Below, piece by piece: positions 26,411 to 34,943 of a DNA stretch of 64,000 nucleotides. Every line of letters begins with the position of its first letter. Within the stretch, counting starts at the first letter, position 1. Made by a program: the position numbers and the translations under genes. Location of the stretch: the NCBI GenBank assembly GCA_018819135.1, contig JAHJQK010000191.1, positions 1 through 64,000 of the forward strand. The letters run 5' to 3'. The notes under the pieces are model-generated. The model was not told the origin of the DNA. It was given only the letters and a program-made list of their open reading frames with translations, and did not search any database. This stretch comes from Pseudomonadota bacterium (GTDB lineage: Bacteria > Desulfobacterota > SM23-61).

Positions 26411-27172
26411 TCAAGGGCAATCTGAAAAAGAATAAACAAAAAGTTCCTGCGCTTCAGAGGTGTAACCCCCTGCAGAATCATAGAGGAATCGAGGAGGGAG
26501 AACTTTGATTTGAGCGTGTCCTTCTTTGATCGCTTCCACCAGCATCAGGCGGGCTTCGTCTTTCTGATGAGAGTGAATAAACTGCAGGCGCTTGGGCTCC
26601 AGGTGAGACTTGCGCATTTCTTGAATCAAATCAGCTGCCCGGGAGGCCGGGTAGATCATATTCAAACGTCCCTTCTCTTTTAGGAGATGATGGGCGACCT
26701 GGAGGATATCATTCAGGGTTGCCTTGATTTCATGGCGGGCCAGGGCTTTCTCCAACCGGGGGTTGATCCGGCCGGCACCGACTTGGCGGTAGGGCGGGTT
26801 GCTTAAAATCACGTCAAAAGTACCCCCCAAACTTTCCCCTTTTAAGGTCTTCAGATCTTCCTCCCAGATCTCAATATGGGAAGATAAATGATTCAACGCG
26901 GCATTCCGCCTGGCCAGGTCGGCAAGGGAGGGCTGGATTTCCACGCCAATAACCGCTCCCACTTTATGGCGAAAAATTAAAATCAGCGGGATAATGCCGC
27001 AGCCTGTACCCAGGTCAAGAATCCGGTCTTGCAGACCCGCCTCGATAAATTGAGCTAGGAGAAGGGCGTCGATGGAGAAACGGTATCCACTTTTTTTCTG
27101 AAGGATTTTGAGCCGGCCCTCGAAGAGGGTATCGAGGGTCTCTTCCTGTTCATTCGACGACAATTTCTTCAT
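26411..27172 (-). CDS. TrmN6-like tRNA1(Val) adenine-N6 methyltransferase
   Basis: 253 residues. Class I SAM methyltransferase with ILDLGTGCGIIPLILIF (motif I), GVEIQPSLADLARRNAALN (motif II) and the N6-adenine catalytic tetrapeptide NPPY (LSNPPYRQVGAGRINP). The order and the NPPYR-x4-RINP context match the YfiC/TrmN6 family, which methylates A37 of tRNA1Val. ATG at 27172 is the natural start; it overlaps the 3' end of the DUF1015 gene by 23 bases on the same strand, implying coupling. A related assignment (PrmC-like) is less likely because of the short N-terminus. Confidence 0.85.
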   Translation of the reverse strand: MKKLSSNEQEETLDTLFEGRLKILQKKSGYRFSIDALLLAQFIEAGLQDRILDLGTGCGIIPLILIFRHKVGAVIGVEIQPSLADLARRNAALNHLSSHIEIWEEDLKTLKGESLGGTFDVILSNPPYRQVGAGRINPRLEKALARHEIKATLNDILQVAHHLLKEKGRLNMIYPASRAADLIQEMRKSHLEPKRLQFIHSHQKDEARLMLVEAIKEGHAQIKVLPPRFLYDSAGGYTSEAQELFVYSFSDCP

Positions 27173-28538
27173 CGGGTTCCAGCGGATTGATGACCAAGCC
27201 GCTGAGCAACTTGGGGTAGAAGAAAGTGGATTTTGAGGGCATGGTCTCCCCGGCCAGGGACACATCCCTGACCTGGTACACTTTGGTGGGGTTAAGGAAA
27301 AAAGCGATCTGCCCTCGACCGGATTGTACTGCTTGGACGGCTTCCGGGGGTTCTTTGAAATAGAGCACATTTTTGCCAGCGGCCAACTCCTGGGGGCCGA
27401 TTTGCAACAATTTCTGAAAGACGAGGATATGGAGTAGATTCACATCCAAGTCTTTCAAAGTCGGGGACATTGCCGGAGCCGCTTCATCCAGGAAGCGTCC
27501 ATCTTTCAGGGAAAGAAGAAAATATTGGGTGGTCTCACCCAGCAGCATTCCCAGGGTCCGTCCCTCATCAGACCGGGAGGCAAGTTCCCGCAGAAATTTA
27601 TCCCTGACCATCCCTTCGTTCTTGGCATTGAAAGCGAAGGATTCGACGGAAAAGTTGGCGCTAAGTTTTTCCATGAAACTGGAAGCCTGAAATTTTTCTA
27701 CTCCCCCAACGACCCGGTGGGTAGGAAGGATCACCAGTCCCTCATCTTCCATGGCTGCCAGGTACATCATGGTAAAATGATAGCTTTCTCTCCCCGTGCT
27801 GTTGGGAAAGCGGCCAAGCTGTCGTTGTCGGTAGGCCAGGGCGGTTTCATAACGGTGATGTCCATCCGCAATGTAAATTTTTTTCGGCTTCATGATTTCC
27901 GTTATTTTACTGAGGATTTGCGGGTCGCTGACCATCCAGAGCCTGTGGCGAATCCCGTCGTCGTCCGTGACGTCCCTGGCTGGTCCTTCCGGGGAAGAGA
28001 AGACCTTTTCGTAGATGGGAGCCATAGCTCCATCTACGTCGGTATAGAGCGAGAAAATCTGGCTGAAGTTGGCTCGGCAAGCCTCCATCAATGCCAGACG
28101 ATCTGCTTTAGGTTTAGCCTGGGTTTTTTCGTGGGGCAGGACCACGCCGGTCCCGAATTCTTCCAGGCGGATGAGTCCGATGAATCCCCGGCGAATCTTC
28201 CCGGTTGCCGGGAGAGCGCCATCAGTGGGAAGGCTGAGCGCAGCGTCGAATTCTTCCTGTAAAAAATAAAATTGAGGCGCCCGGGAACGGGCCAGGATTC
28301 CCTCTTCCAGCCAGGTACGATAGTGAGCTGCGGAGCGGGTATAGCGGTTGTTCTGCGGATTATCTTCGGATGTTTCCTTGTTCAGGATCAGGCGGATCAC
28401 GTTCTGAGGGTGTCGCTGGTAAAAGGAATCCTGAGCCTGGGGGGAAATGACATCGTAAGGAGGAGCGACCACCCGGCGGATATCGCCCACCTTTTTTTGA
28501 TTATATAAAATGCCCTGGAAAGGGACGATCAAGGCCAT
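27150..28538 (-). CDS. DUF1015 family protein
   Basis: 462 residues, full length for DUF1015. Seen: VVAPPYDVISPQAQDSFYQR, FTMMYLAAMEDEGLVILPTH and YIADGHHRYETALAYR (the characteristic DGHHRYETA signature). The family is common in anaerobes and often located near serine or glycine metabolism genes; a role has not been established. Overlap with the downstream TrmN6-like gene suggests cotranscription. No signal peptide or membrane helix is visible, so it is cytoplasmic. Confidence 0.9.
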   Translation of the reverse strand: MALIVPFQGILYNQKKVGDIRRVVAPPYDVISPQAQDSFYQRHPQNVIRLILNKETSEDNPQNNRYTRSAAHYRTWLEEGILARSRAPQFYFLQEEFDAALSLPTDGALPATGKIRRGFIGLIRLEEFGTGVVLPHEKTQAKPKADRLALMEACRANFSQIFSLYTDVDGAMAPIYEKVFSSPEGPARDVTDDDGIRHRLWMVSDPQILSKITEIMKPKKIYIADGHHRYETALAYRQRQLGRFPNSTGRESYHFTMMYLAAMEDEGLVILPTHRVVGGVEKFQASSFMEKLSANFSVESFAFNAKNEGMVRDKFLRELASRSDEGRTLGMLLGETTQYFLLSLKDGRFLDEAAPAMSPTLKDLDVNLLHILVFQKLLQIGPQELAAGKNVLYFKEPPEAVQAVQSGRGQIAFFLNPTKVYQVRDVSLAGETMPSKSTFFYPKLLSGLVINPLEPDEEIVVE

Positions 28539-28752
28539 CTGATTTTTTCTCCTTTTTAGAGATTTTGTTTTCTAAAGCGAATGAGTGTTTATAACACAAA
28601 AAGGGGATCAAAACAAGGTAGGTTAAATTCAGAATGTGGATTGCGGATTGGCGCCTTTTAATGGGTGCCTACCTTCACTTTCAATATGCAGTTGTAAATT
28701 CAAAAAGATTGGCAAGGAGGAGGCAGGAAGGTGGGCAAGCAATCGGTGGTTG

Positions 28753-28780
28753 TTGACAAAAGCACTTAAGTATATTACTT
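28753..28780 (+). promoter_or_regulatory. possible promoter of the NIL-ferredoxin gene
   Basis: TTGACA (28753-28758) is followed by AAAGCACTTAAGTATATTAC. The best -10 candidates (TATATT after 12 bases, TACTTT after 17) are imperfect in spacing or sequence. It lies 30-60 bases before a strong GGAGGAAGGCC ribosome site and ATG. Confidence 0.35.
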
Positions 28781-28810
28781 TTAAATCAGTTCTTTTGCAG
28801 GAGGAAGGCC

Positions 28811-29221
28811 ATGACCTCTAAGAAGATCGTTCTCCATTTTTCCAAGGAAAACTGGAATAAACCCATCGTCTACAAGCTGGTTAAGGAATTCAACCTGAGC
28901 TTCAACATCCTTAAAGCCAGCGTTCTGCCCCGGCAGGAAAGTTTCATGGTCCTGGAGTTGAGCGGGCCCAAGGCCGATTTTAAAAGGGGCCTGGAATACC
29001 TGGCCGAAGTTGGCGTAGGCGTTGAGCCTATCGAGAGGGACATTGGCCGGGATGACAATAAATGCACTCACTGCGGAGCCTGTACCGCAGTTTGTCCAAC
29101 GGGATCTTTATCCATCAAGCGCAAGACCATGGAGGTTTTATTCGACTCGGCGAAGTGCAGCGCCTGCGAACTTTGCATCAAAGCCTGTCCCCCTCGGGCC
29201 ATGGAAACCCGATTGATATAA
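28811..29221 (+). CDS. NIL-domain 2[4Fe-4S] ferredoxin
   Basis: 136 residues. The first about 75 form a NIL domain (VLHFSKENWNKPIVYKLVKE, LPRQESFMVLELSG), a ligand-binding fold also found at the end of methionine ABC ATPases. Then come two ferredoxin motifs: CTHCGACTAVCPTG and CSACELCIKACPPRAM. Such proteins are typical of sulfate reducers and methanogens and are implicated in homocysteine or sulfur assimilation in methanogens; here the neighbour is a cysteine desulfurase, which supports a sulfur-transfer role, by inference. It begins a plus-strand block NIL-Fd, NifS, MnmA, MtaB. Confidence 0.9.
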   Translation: MTSKKIVLHFSKENWNKPIVYKLVKEFNLSFNILKASVLPRQESFMVLELSGPKADFKRGLEYLAEVGVGVEPIERDIGRDDNKCTHCGACTAVCPTGSLSIKRKTMEVLFDSAKCSACELCIKACPPRAMETRLI

Positions 29222-29233
29222 AATATGAGAAAT

Positions 29234-29382
29234 AATTCGAATTCTGAATGCGGAATGCAGAATGAGAAAAAATTCAGAGTAATGAGTTCGGAGTTTAGAG
29301 TTCGGAGATTAAAATCAACGCTCCGAACTCCGAACTAATTACTCCGAACAATTCATTCCCCATTCCGCAATTCCTGATTCCG
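29234..29382. repeat. repeat family D, second copy (nested hairpins)
   Basis: Outer arms CGAATTCTGAATGCGGAATG and CATTCCGCAATTCCTGATTC enclose inner arms GTTCGGAGTTTAGAGTTCGG and CGCTCCGAACTCCGAACT. The whole gap between the ferredoxin and cysteine desulfurase genes is this structure. The inner part matches the uvrA-rlmB repeat at 24770. Confidence 0.7.
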
Positions 29383-29439
29383 TTGAACTCTTTTAACAAC
29401 CCCCGAGAAGAAGCGAAAATTTTTGCGAGGAGCCAAACC

Positions 29440-30618
29440 ATGCGGCGCGTTTACATGGATCATAACGCCACGACCCCCGTCCATCCGGAAGTATTAGAGG
29501 CCATGATGCCCTTTTTCCAGGACCAGTTCGGGAATGCTTCCAGCATCCACTGGGCCGGGCGGGAGGTGAAAAAATATTTAGAAGAAGCCAGGGAAAAAGT
29601 AGCCGCTCTTTTGAACGCTTCTCCTGAAGAAGTCATCTTTACGGGCTGCGGTACGGAGAGTGATAATATGGCCATTAAGGGCGTGGCCTTTGCCCTCCGG
29701 GAGAGTGGGCAGCATATTATTACCACCCAGGTGGAACATCACGCCGTGCTGCATACTTGCCAGTTCCTGGAGAAAATAGGCTATAAGGTCACTTATCTTC
29801 CCGTCGACGGGGATGGCTTGATCAACCTCGAGGAGCTTCGCCGCTCCATCACGGATGAGACCATCTTGATCACGATCATGTTTGCCAACAACGAGACGGG
29901 GACAATTTTCCCGGTACAGGAGATTGGCGAGATCGCCCGGGAGAAAGGGGTGATCTTCCATACGGATTCGGTACAAGCCGTGGGCAAGCTGGCGATTGAT
30001 TTGCAGCGGTTGCCGGTGGACATTCTTTCCCTTTCAGGGCATAAACTTTATACTCCCAAAGGGATTGGTGCCCAGTATATCCGCAAGGGAACCAAGATGG
30101 CTTCCTTGATCCACGGAGGCGCCCAGGAGCAGAATCGCCGTGCAGGTACCGAGAACATTCCTTACATCATTGGGCTGGGCAAGGCCAGTGAAATTGCCCG
30201 GCGGGATTTTCAAAAACGTCGTACCCATCTTACGGCGTTGCGGGACCGATTGCACCAGGGGTTCATCCAGCGGATGCCCCATCTAAAACTAAACGGCCAT
30301 GCCACCCAACGGCTACCCAACACCTTGAACTTGAGTTTTTCGTCCATCGAAGGGGAATCCTTACTGCTGAATTTAGACTTGGAGGGCATAGCCGTTTCTT
30401 CGGGTTCGGCCTGCACCTCCGGATCTCTGGAGCCTTCCCATGTTCTCTTGGCCATGGGAATACCGCACGAGATCGCCCAGAGCGCAATTCGTTTCAGCCT
30501 GGGGTGGAATAACACAGAAGAGGATGTAGATTATGTGTTGGAAGTATTGCCCAAGATTGTGCAGCGACTTCGGGATATATCGCCGCTGTATCAAAAAAAG
30601 GTTGCGACGTTAAAATAG
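29440..30618 (+). CDS. nifS: cysteine desulfurase (NifS/IscS class I)
   Basis: 392 residues. PLP enzyme that releases sulfur from cysteine as a persulfide. Seen: YMDHNATTPVHPEVLEAM, GCGTESDNMAIKG, VEHHAVLHTC, MFANNETGTIFPV, HTDSVQAVGK, LSGHKLYTPKGIGAQYIRKG (PLP lysine in SGHK) and SGSACTSGSLEPSHVL (mobile-loop catalytic Cys). ATG 29440 has GCGAGGAG upstream. A scaffold protein NifU/IscU is not adjacent; the next gene is mnmA, so at least one role is probably sulfur supply for tRNA 2-thiouridine. Confidence 0.94.
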   Translation: MRRVYMDHNATTPVHPEVLEAMMPFFQDQFGNASSIHWAGREVKKYLEEAREKVAALLNASPEEVIFTGCGTESDNMAIKGVAFALRESGQHIITTQVEHHAVLHTCQFLEKIGYKVTYLPVDGDGLINLEELRRSITDETILITIMFANNETGTIFPVQEIGEIAREKGVIFHTDSVQAVGKLAIDLQRLPVDILSLSGHKLYTPKGIGAQYIRKGTKMASLIHGGAQEQNRRAGTENIPYIIGLGKASEIARRDFQKRRTHLTALRDRLHQGFIQRMPHLKLNGHATQRLPNTLNLSFSSIEGESLLLNLDLEGIAVSSGSACTSGSLEPSHVLLAMGIPHEIAQSAIRFSLGWNNTEEDVDYVLEVLPKIVQRLRDISPLYQKKVATLK

Positions 30619-30625
30619 TAAATTT

Positions 30626-30704
30626 TCACCACAGAGCACGCTGAGGACGCAATAGAGTTTCATTCTTACATCACGCCTCTGCGTGCTCGGCGATCTCGAC
30701 GGTG
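30626..30704. repeat. repeat family B, inverted pair in front of mnmA
   Basis: Left arm TCACCACAGAGCACGCTGAG (from 30626) and right arm GCCTCTGCGTGCTCGGCGAT running to CGGTGA (30704) are inverted relatives 25 bases apart. The GTG start codon of mnmA (30702) lies inside the end of the right arm. Confidence 0.7.
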
Positions 30705-31820
30705 AAAGAGAAGGATAAAGATTTGGTGCCGAAGGAAAAAGGCCGGGTGGCCGTGGCCATGAGCGGGGGCGTGGATAGCTCAACAGCCGCAGCCCTCTTA
30801 AAAAATGACGGGTACGAAGTCATCGGCCTGACCATGCGCCTCTGGGACCAGAGGCTCGATGACCAGGGAGAAATTGGCCGTTGTTGTTCCCCGGAAGACA
30901 TCCGCGATGCCCGCCGGGTGGCCGATCAGATCGGCATACCCCACTACGTAATCAACCTGCGCCAGGCTTTTGAAGAGGAAGTGGTAAATTACTTCGTCGA
31001 AGAATACCTGAACGGCCGCACCCCCAACCCTTGTATTCGCTGCAATGACCGGATCAAGTTTTGGCGACTGCTCAGAAAGGCGGAGGAGTTGGGCGCCAGG
31101 GCTTTGGCCACGGGGCATTACGCCAGGATTGAACTGGACCCCTTGAAAAAGAGGTATGTGCTCAGGCGGGGACAAGACCGGAATAAGGATCAGTCCTATT
31201 TTCTTTTTACGATGACGCAGGAGCAGATGGCCAGAGTATTATTTCCTCTGGGGGAAAAATCCAAGGCCGAAGTCCGGCAGCAGGCCTTAAAATTGGGATT
31301 ACGGGTAGCCCGGAAAAGGGAAAGCCAGGAAATTTGTTTCATCCCCGATGACAATTACCGGCGTTTTATGGAAGAGAGGAAGGGAAAAAAATTTTTCCGT
31401 CCGGGCGAGATCGTCAACCGTCAAGGGAAAGTGTTAGGTTTTCATCGGGGGCTTCATTCTTATACCATCGGGCAGCGCCGCGGTCTGGGCATCGCAGCCT
31501 CCCATCCTCATTACGTTCTGGCGCTGGACACCGGAAAAAACCAGGTCGTAGCCGGGAGGAAGGAAGAGCTTATGGCCAATGGCCTATTTGCCGGAGGAGT
31601 GAACTGGATCTCTTTTCCTAAATTGGAAGGGAAAATGGAAGTCTGGGTACGGATTCGGTATCGCCACCCCGGGGCTTTGGCGGTTATTTCCCCTGGGGAT
31701 GATGAAAAGGTGAGGGTGGACTTAAAAATTCCGCAGGAGGCGGTTACTCCGGGGCAGGCCGCCGTCTTTTATCAGGGGGACGATGTTGTAGGGGGAGGAT
31801 GGATCGAAAAAGTTTTTTGA
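30702..31820 (+). CDS. mnmA: tRNA-specific 2-thiouridylase MnmA
   Basis: 372 residues. PP-loop AMSGGVDSSTAAALL near the N-terminus, the first catalytic Cys in NPCIRCNDRIKF, the ATGHYARIE segment, KDQSYFLF, the second catalytic Cys in RESQEICFIPDDNY, and the C-terminal beta-barrel (GQRRGLGIAASHPHYVL). It thiolates U34 of tRNAs for Lys, Glu and Gln using sulfur relayed from a cysteine desulfurase, whose gene precedes it. The GTG start is within a family B repeat; no ATG is available before the PP-loop except inside it. Overlaps mtaB by 22 bases. Confidence 0.95.
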   Translation: MKEKDKDLVPKEKGRVAVAMSGGVDSSTAAALLKNDGYEVIGLTMRLWDQRLDDQGEIGRCCSPEDIRDARRVADQIGIPHYVINLRQAFEEEVVNYFVEEYLNGRTPNPCIRCNDRIKFWRLLRKAEELGARALATGHYARIELDPLKKRYVLRRGQDRNKDQSYFLFTMTQEQMARVLFPLGEKSKAEVRQQALKLGLRVARKRESQEICFIPDDNYRRFMEERKGKKFFRPGEIVNRQGKVLGFHRGLHSYTIGQRRGLGIAASHPHYVLALDTGKNQVVAGRKEELMANGLFAGGVNWISFPKLEGKMEVWVRIRYRHPGALAVISPGDDEKVRVDLKIPQEAVTPGQAAVFYQGDDVVGGGWIEKVF

Positions 31821-33166
31821 AAATTGGCCTGGCCACGTTAGGTTGCAAGACCAACCACAGCGATGCCGCCTCCCTGGCCGCGGAGCTGTCGGCCCAGGGC
31901 CATACCATCATTCCCTTCCATCAGCTCGCCGATGTTTATATCGTCCACACCTGCACGGTAACGCAAAAAACAGATTACCAATCCCGCCAGCTCATCCGCC
32001 GGGCCATTGCCAGGAATCCCAATGCTCAAGTCATCGTTACCGGGTGCTATGCTCAGGTTGATCCGGAAGCTCTCCGCACCATTCCCGGAGTCGATTTTAT
32101 CGTAGGGATAAGAGAGCGGCAGAAGATTCCTGAGATCATTGCCGCGGAGAAAAAGCCCGCAGAAGCATATATCTTATCTTCCTCGGTAGAAGAACGGCTA
32201 TCCTGGGAAGATGGGAGACTCCCCTTATTTTCTGGACGCACCAGGGCTTATCTTAAAGTTCAGGATGGCTGCAACGCTTTCTGCTCCTATTGCATTGTTC
32301 CTTATGCCCGGGGGAGAAGCCGCAGCCTTCCTTTGCCGGATGCGTTGGCGCAGGCAAAGGAACTCGCCGGAAAAGGGTTTAAAGAAATTGTCCTGACGGG
32401 GATCCATCTGGGGGCCTACGGAGAAGATTTGGTTCCCTCGTTGGCCCTGCTGGATCTGCTGCAAGCGCTTGAACAGGAAACCCCGAATATACGGATTCGC
32501 TTGAGCTCAATCGAGCCCAAGGAAATTACCCCGTCCTTGATCGATTTTCTGGCGCAATCGAAAAAAGTTTGCGCTCACTTGCATATTCCCCTTCAGAGCG
32601 GGGATAATAGGATCCTGCAGAGTATGAACCGTACATATTCTGCTGCCTTCTTCGCCGATCTGGTAAACCGTCTGGTGGGGATGATTCCAGACTTGGCCAT
32701 CGGCGCGGATGTGATCGCTGGGTTTCCCGGCGAAGATAAGCAGGCTTTTGAGAATACGATGAGACTGCTCGAGGATCTTCCGATCGCCTACCTTCATGTT
32801 TTTCCCTTTTCCAGACGGCAGGGGACTCCGGCGATGACCCTCCCCGCCCAAATCCCATCACAGGTTATCAAACCTCGCTGTCAGGCCTTGAGGGAATTGG
32901 GGGCAAAGAAACGCAGGCTTTTTTACAGCGCTTTTAAAGGGAAGAAAGGGAAAGTGTTAATCGAAAGCAAGAGGGAACGGGAAAGCGGATGGTTAAAGGG
33001 CTATTCCCGCAATTACATCCTGGTTTTCATCCCGGGTGGAAATGAATTCATCAACCAGGAATTGGATATAGAGATAACGGAAGTTCACGAGGCCAAGGTC
33101 TTCGGAAAGGTCCTGGCGAGATCTAAATTTAATAGGACGCAGATTTGCGCAGATAATAACGGATAA
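31799..33166 (+). CDS. mtaB: tRNA t6A37 methylthiotransferase MtaB
   Basis: 455 residues. UPF0004 domain with the auxiliary-cluster cysteines (LATLGCKTNHSDAASLA, VHTCTVTQKTDYQSR, TGCYAQVDP), the radical SAM motif CNAFCSYCIVPYARG, LTGIHLGAYGEDL, and HLHIPLQSGDNRILQSMNR, then a TRAM-like C-terminal domain. The N-terminal LGCKTN-x-S-D form is diagnostic for MtaB rather than MiaB or RimO. It makes ms2t6A37. The last 13 residues (KFNRTQICADNNG) and the stop are encoded by a family A repeat, replacing whatever C-terminus was there before. Confidence 0.93.
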   Translation: MDRKSFLKIGLATLGCKTNHSDAASLAAELSAQGHTIIPFHQLADVYIVHTCTVTQKTDYQSRQLIRRAIARNPNAQVIVTGCYAQVDPEALRTIPGVDFIVGIRERQKIPEIIAAEKKPAEAYILSSSVEERLSWEDGRLPLFSGRTRAYLKVQDGCNAFCSYCIVPYARGRSRSLPLPDALAQAKELAGKGFKEIVLTGIHLGAYGEDLVPSLALLDLLQALEQETPNIRIRLSSIEPKEITPSLIDFLAQSKKVCAHLHIPLQSGDNRILQSMNRTYSAAFFADLVNRLVGMIPDLAIGADVIAGFPGEDKQAFENTMRLLEDLPIAYLHVFPFSRRQGTPAMTLPAQIPSQVIKPRCQALRELGAKKRRLFYSAFKGKKGKVLIESKRERESGWLKGYSRNYILVFIPGGNEFINQELDIEITEVHEAKVFGKVLARSKFNRTQICADNNG

Positions 33167-33208
33167 TAATTTTCTTTTTAATTTATCATGATAATCTGGG
33201 TGCAAAAA
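33125..33208 (+). repeat. repeat family A, copy reading into the mtaB 3' end
   Basis: AAATTTAATAGGACGCAGAT, TTGCGCAGATAATAACGGAT and CTTTTTAATTTATCATGATA, closely matching 21699-21815. The stop codon of mtaB lies 42 bases inside it. Confidence 0.8.
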
Positions 33209-33272
33209 AAACTTCTGGGTTTAAAATCTTGAAAATCCACGTTCCTCTGCGTCCGAATAAAATTTTCTTAAT

Positions 33273-33300
33273 CCTCTGTATTCTCGGTGAACCCTATGGC
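33273..33300 (+). repeat. repeat family B, single arm containing the rnc start codon
   Basis: CCTCTGTATTCTCGGTGAAC followed by CCTATGGC. Compared with the other right arms (…AACTCTGTGGC) the change of CTGTGG to CTATGG creates the ATG used by RNase III. No matching left arm was found. Confidence 0.65.
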
Positions 33301-34024
33301 TAATAATGAACGCAAAAAAGAGCTGAAAACGCTCCAGAAAAAGATCCATTACCGCTTTAAATCCCTCGACCTTCTCGATCAGGGATTGAGGCATAAGTCT
33401 TACGTCCATGAAAATCATGAGGCCGGTGGACAAGACAATGAGCGGTTGGAATTCTTGGGGGATGCCGTCCTCGATCTGGTTATCAGTCATCTGATCATGG
33501 AGCGCCATCCTGATTACTCCGAAGGGAATCTTTCTCGCTTGCGGGCGGCCGTGGTCAATGAGACTCGCCTGGCCAAGATTGCCAGAGAACTGGCGCTGGG
33601 GGATTATCTCTTGCTGGGCAAAGGCGAAGAGATGACTGGGGGAAGGCAAAAAAACTCCATTCTGGCCGCTGCCCTGGAAGCTATTTTGGCAACCGTTTAC
33701 CTGGATGGGGGGTTTAAAAAGACTTGGCAGGTGATCTCCCAGCTTTTTTCTTTTCATCTGGACCAAGCCGAGCAGGAAGGGTTCTATCAGGACTTTAAAA
33801 CCGAACTGCAGGAACTTTCCCAGGAAACTCTCAAAGCCACCCCTCGTTACATGCTGGTAAAGGAGTTTGGGCCGGACCACGATAAAGTCTTCGGTGTGAA
33901 AGTTTTTATTCAGAATAAAGTGGCCGGGGTGGGAGCGGGAAAGAGCAAAAAAGAGGCGGAGCAGAGGGCAGCGCAAAGGACTCTGCAAAAGCTTCATCTT
34001 TTTCCAAAGGGTAACAATGGCTGA
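33296..34024 (+). CDS. rnc: ribonuclease III
   Basis: 242 residues. The catalytic signature NERLEFLGDAVLDLVISHL, the second acidic site SILAAALEAILATVYLDGG and a C-terminal dsRNA-binding domain (TPRYMLVKEFGPDHDKVFGV, GKSKKEAEQRAAQRTL) are intact. It cuts double-stranded RNA, including rRNA precursors. The ATG at 33296 lies in a family B repeat; an in-frame GTG nine bases earlier is also inside it. Its stop overlaps the era start by eight bases, the widespread rnc-era arrangement. Confidence 0.95.
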   Translation: MANNERKKELKTLQKKIHYRFKSLDLLDQGLRHKSYVHENHEAGGQDNERLEFLGDAVLDLVISHLIMERHPDYSEGNLSRLRAAVVNETRLAKIARELALGDYLLLGKGEEMTGGRQKNSILAAALEAILATVYLDGGFKKTWQVISQLFSFHLDQAEQEGFYQDFKTELQELSQETLKATPRYMLVKEFGPDHDKVFGVKVFIQNKVAGVGAGKSKKEAEQRAAQRTLQKLHLFPKGNNG

Positions 34025-34925
34025 GAAGGATAAAAAAGAAGGATTCAAATCCGGGTTTGTTGCTATCATTGGCCGGCCGAATGCCGGCAAATCTACCCTA
34101 CTCAACAGTCTTTTGGGTGAAAAAATTGCCATCATATCCAATAAACCGCAAACTACCCGGAACCGGATCCTGGCAATTAAAAACTACCCTGCCGCGCAGA
34201 TTATTTTTTTGGACACTCCCGGTATTCATCAGGCCCGCTCGAAGCTCGACCAGGCGATGGTCAAAGTTGCTTTGGCCACCTATAACGAAGTGGATGCGGT
34301 ATGCTTCCTCGTCGAAGCTGACCGGCCGGATCATGAAGAAAACAAATTCATCCTTAAAACTCTCCATCGGGTAAGGAAGCCGGTTCTCCTGGTTATCAAT
34401 AAGATTGACCTGGTTCCCAAAGGCGAACTTCTACCGATCATCGAGAATTATGCCCGCTTGCGCCCTTTTGAACAGATCATCCCCATATCGGCCCTGCTGG
34501 GGGATGGGATGGATATCCTCGTAGCCGAGCTTTTGCGAATCCTGCCTGAAGGGCCTAATCTTTTTCCCGAGGGTATGATTACCGACCTGCCCGAACGTTT
34601 TCTGGCGGCCGAGCTGATCCGCGAAAAAGTGTTTCGCTTGACCCGGGAAGAGATTCCCTATGCCACGGCTGTGGTAATTGAAGAATTTAAGGAAAAGGCA
34701 GAGAAAAATTTGATCGTCATCAAAGCAACGATCCAGGTGGAAAGGGAATCGCAAAAAGGGATCCTGATCGGGGGAAAAGGCCGGATGCTCAAGGAGATTG
34801 GACGCCTGGCCCGGAAAGAAATAGAGGCTTTACTCGGAGCGAAGATTTTTTTGGAACTCTGGGTGAAAGTGGAAAAAAACTGGCGGGAAGACCCCCGGGC
34901 CTTGCGGCGGTTGGGTTATGAATGA
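34017..34925 (+). CDS. era: GTPase Era
   Basis: 302 residues. G1 GRPNAGKSTLLNSLLG, G2 region KPQTTRNRI, G3 DTPGIHQ, G4 NKIDLV and G5 SALLGDG are all visible, followed by the KH domain (IKATIQVERESQKGILIGGK, RLARKEIEALLGAKIFLELW). Era binds the 3' end of 16S rRNA in 30S assembly. It directly follows rnc with an eight-base overlap. Full length. Confidence 0.96.
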   Translation: MAEKDKKEGFKSGFVAIIGRPNAGKSTLLNSLLGEKIAIISNKPQTTRNRILAIKNYPAAQIIFLDTPGIHQARSKLDQAMVKVALATYNEVDAVCFLVEADRPDHEENKFILKTLHRVRKPVLLVINKIDLVPKGELLPIIENYARLRPFEQIIPISALLGDGMDILVAELLRILPEGPNLFPEGMITDLPERFLAAELIREKVFRLTREEIPYATAVVIEEFKEKAEKNLIVIKATIQVERESQKGILIGGKGRMLKEIGRLARKEIEALLGAKIFLELWVKVEKNWREDPRALRRLGYE

Positions 34926-34943
34926 GACCGCGAAAATCCTTTT

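Noticed and set aside
27173-27370. N-terminal extension of the TrmN6-like frame
   Set aside because: It only overlaps the DUF1015 coding sequence in another frame; the methyltransferase fold starts after ATG 27172.
33221-34141. Minus-strand open frame of 306 codons opposite rnc and era
   Set aside because: Both genes on the plus strand are unmistakable; the antisense product has no known motif.
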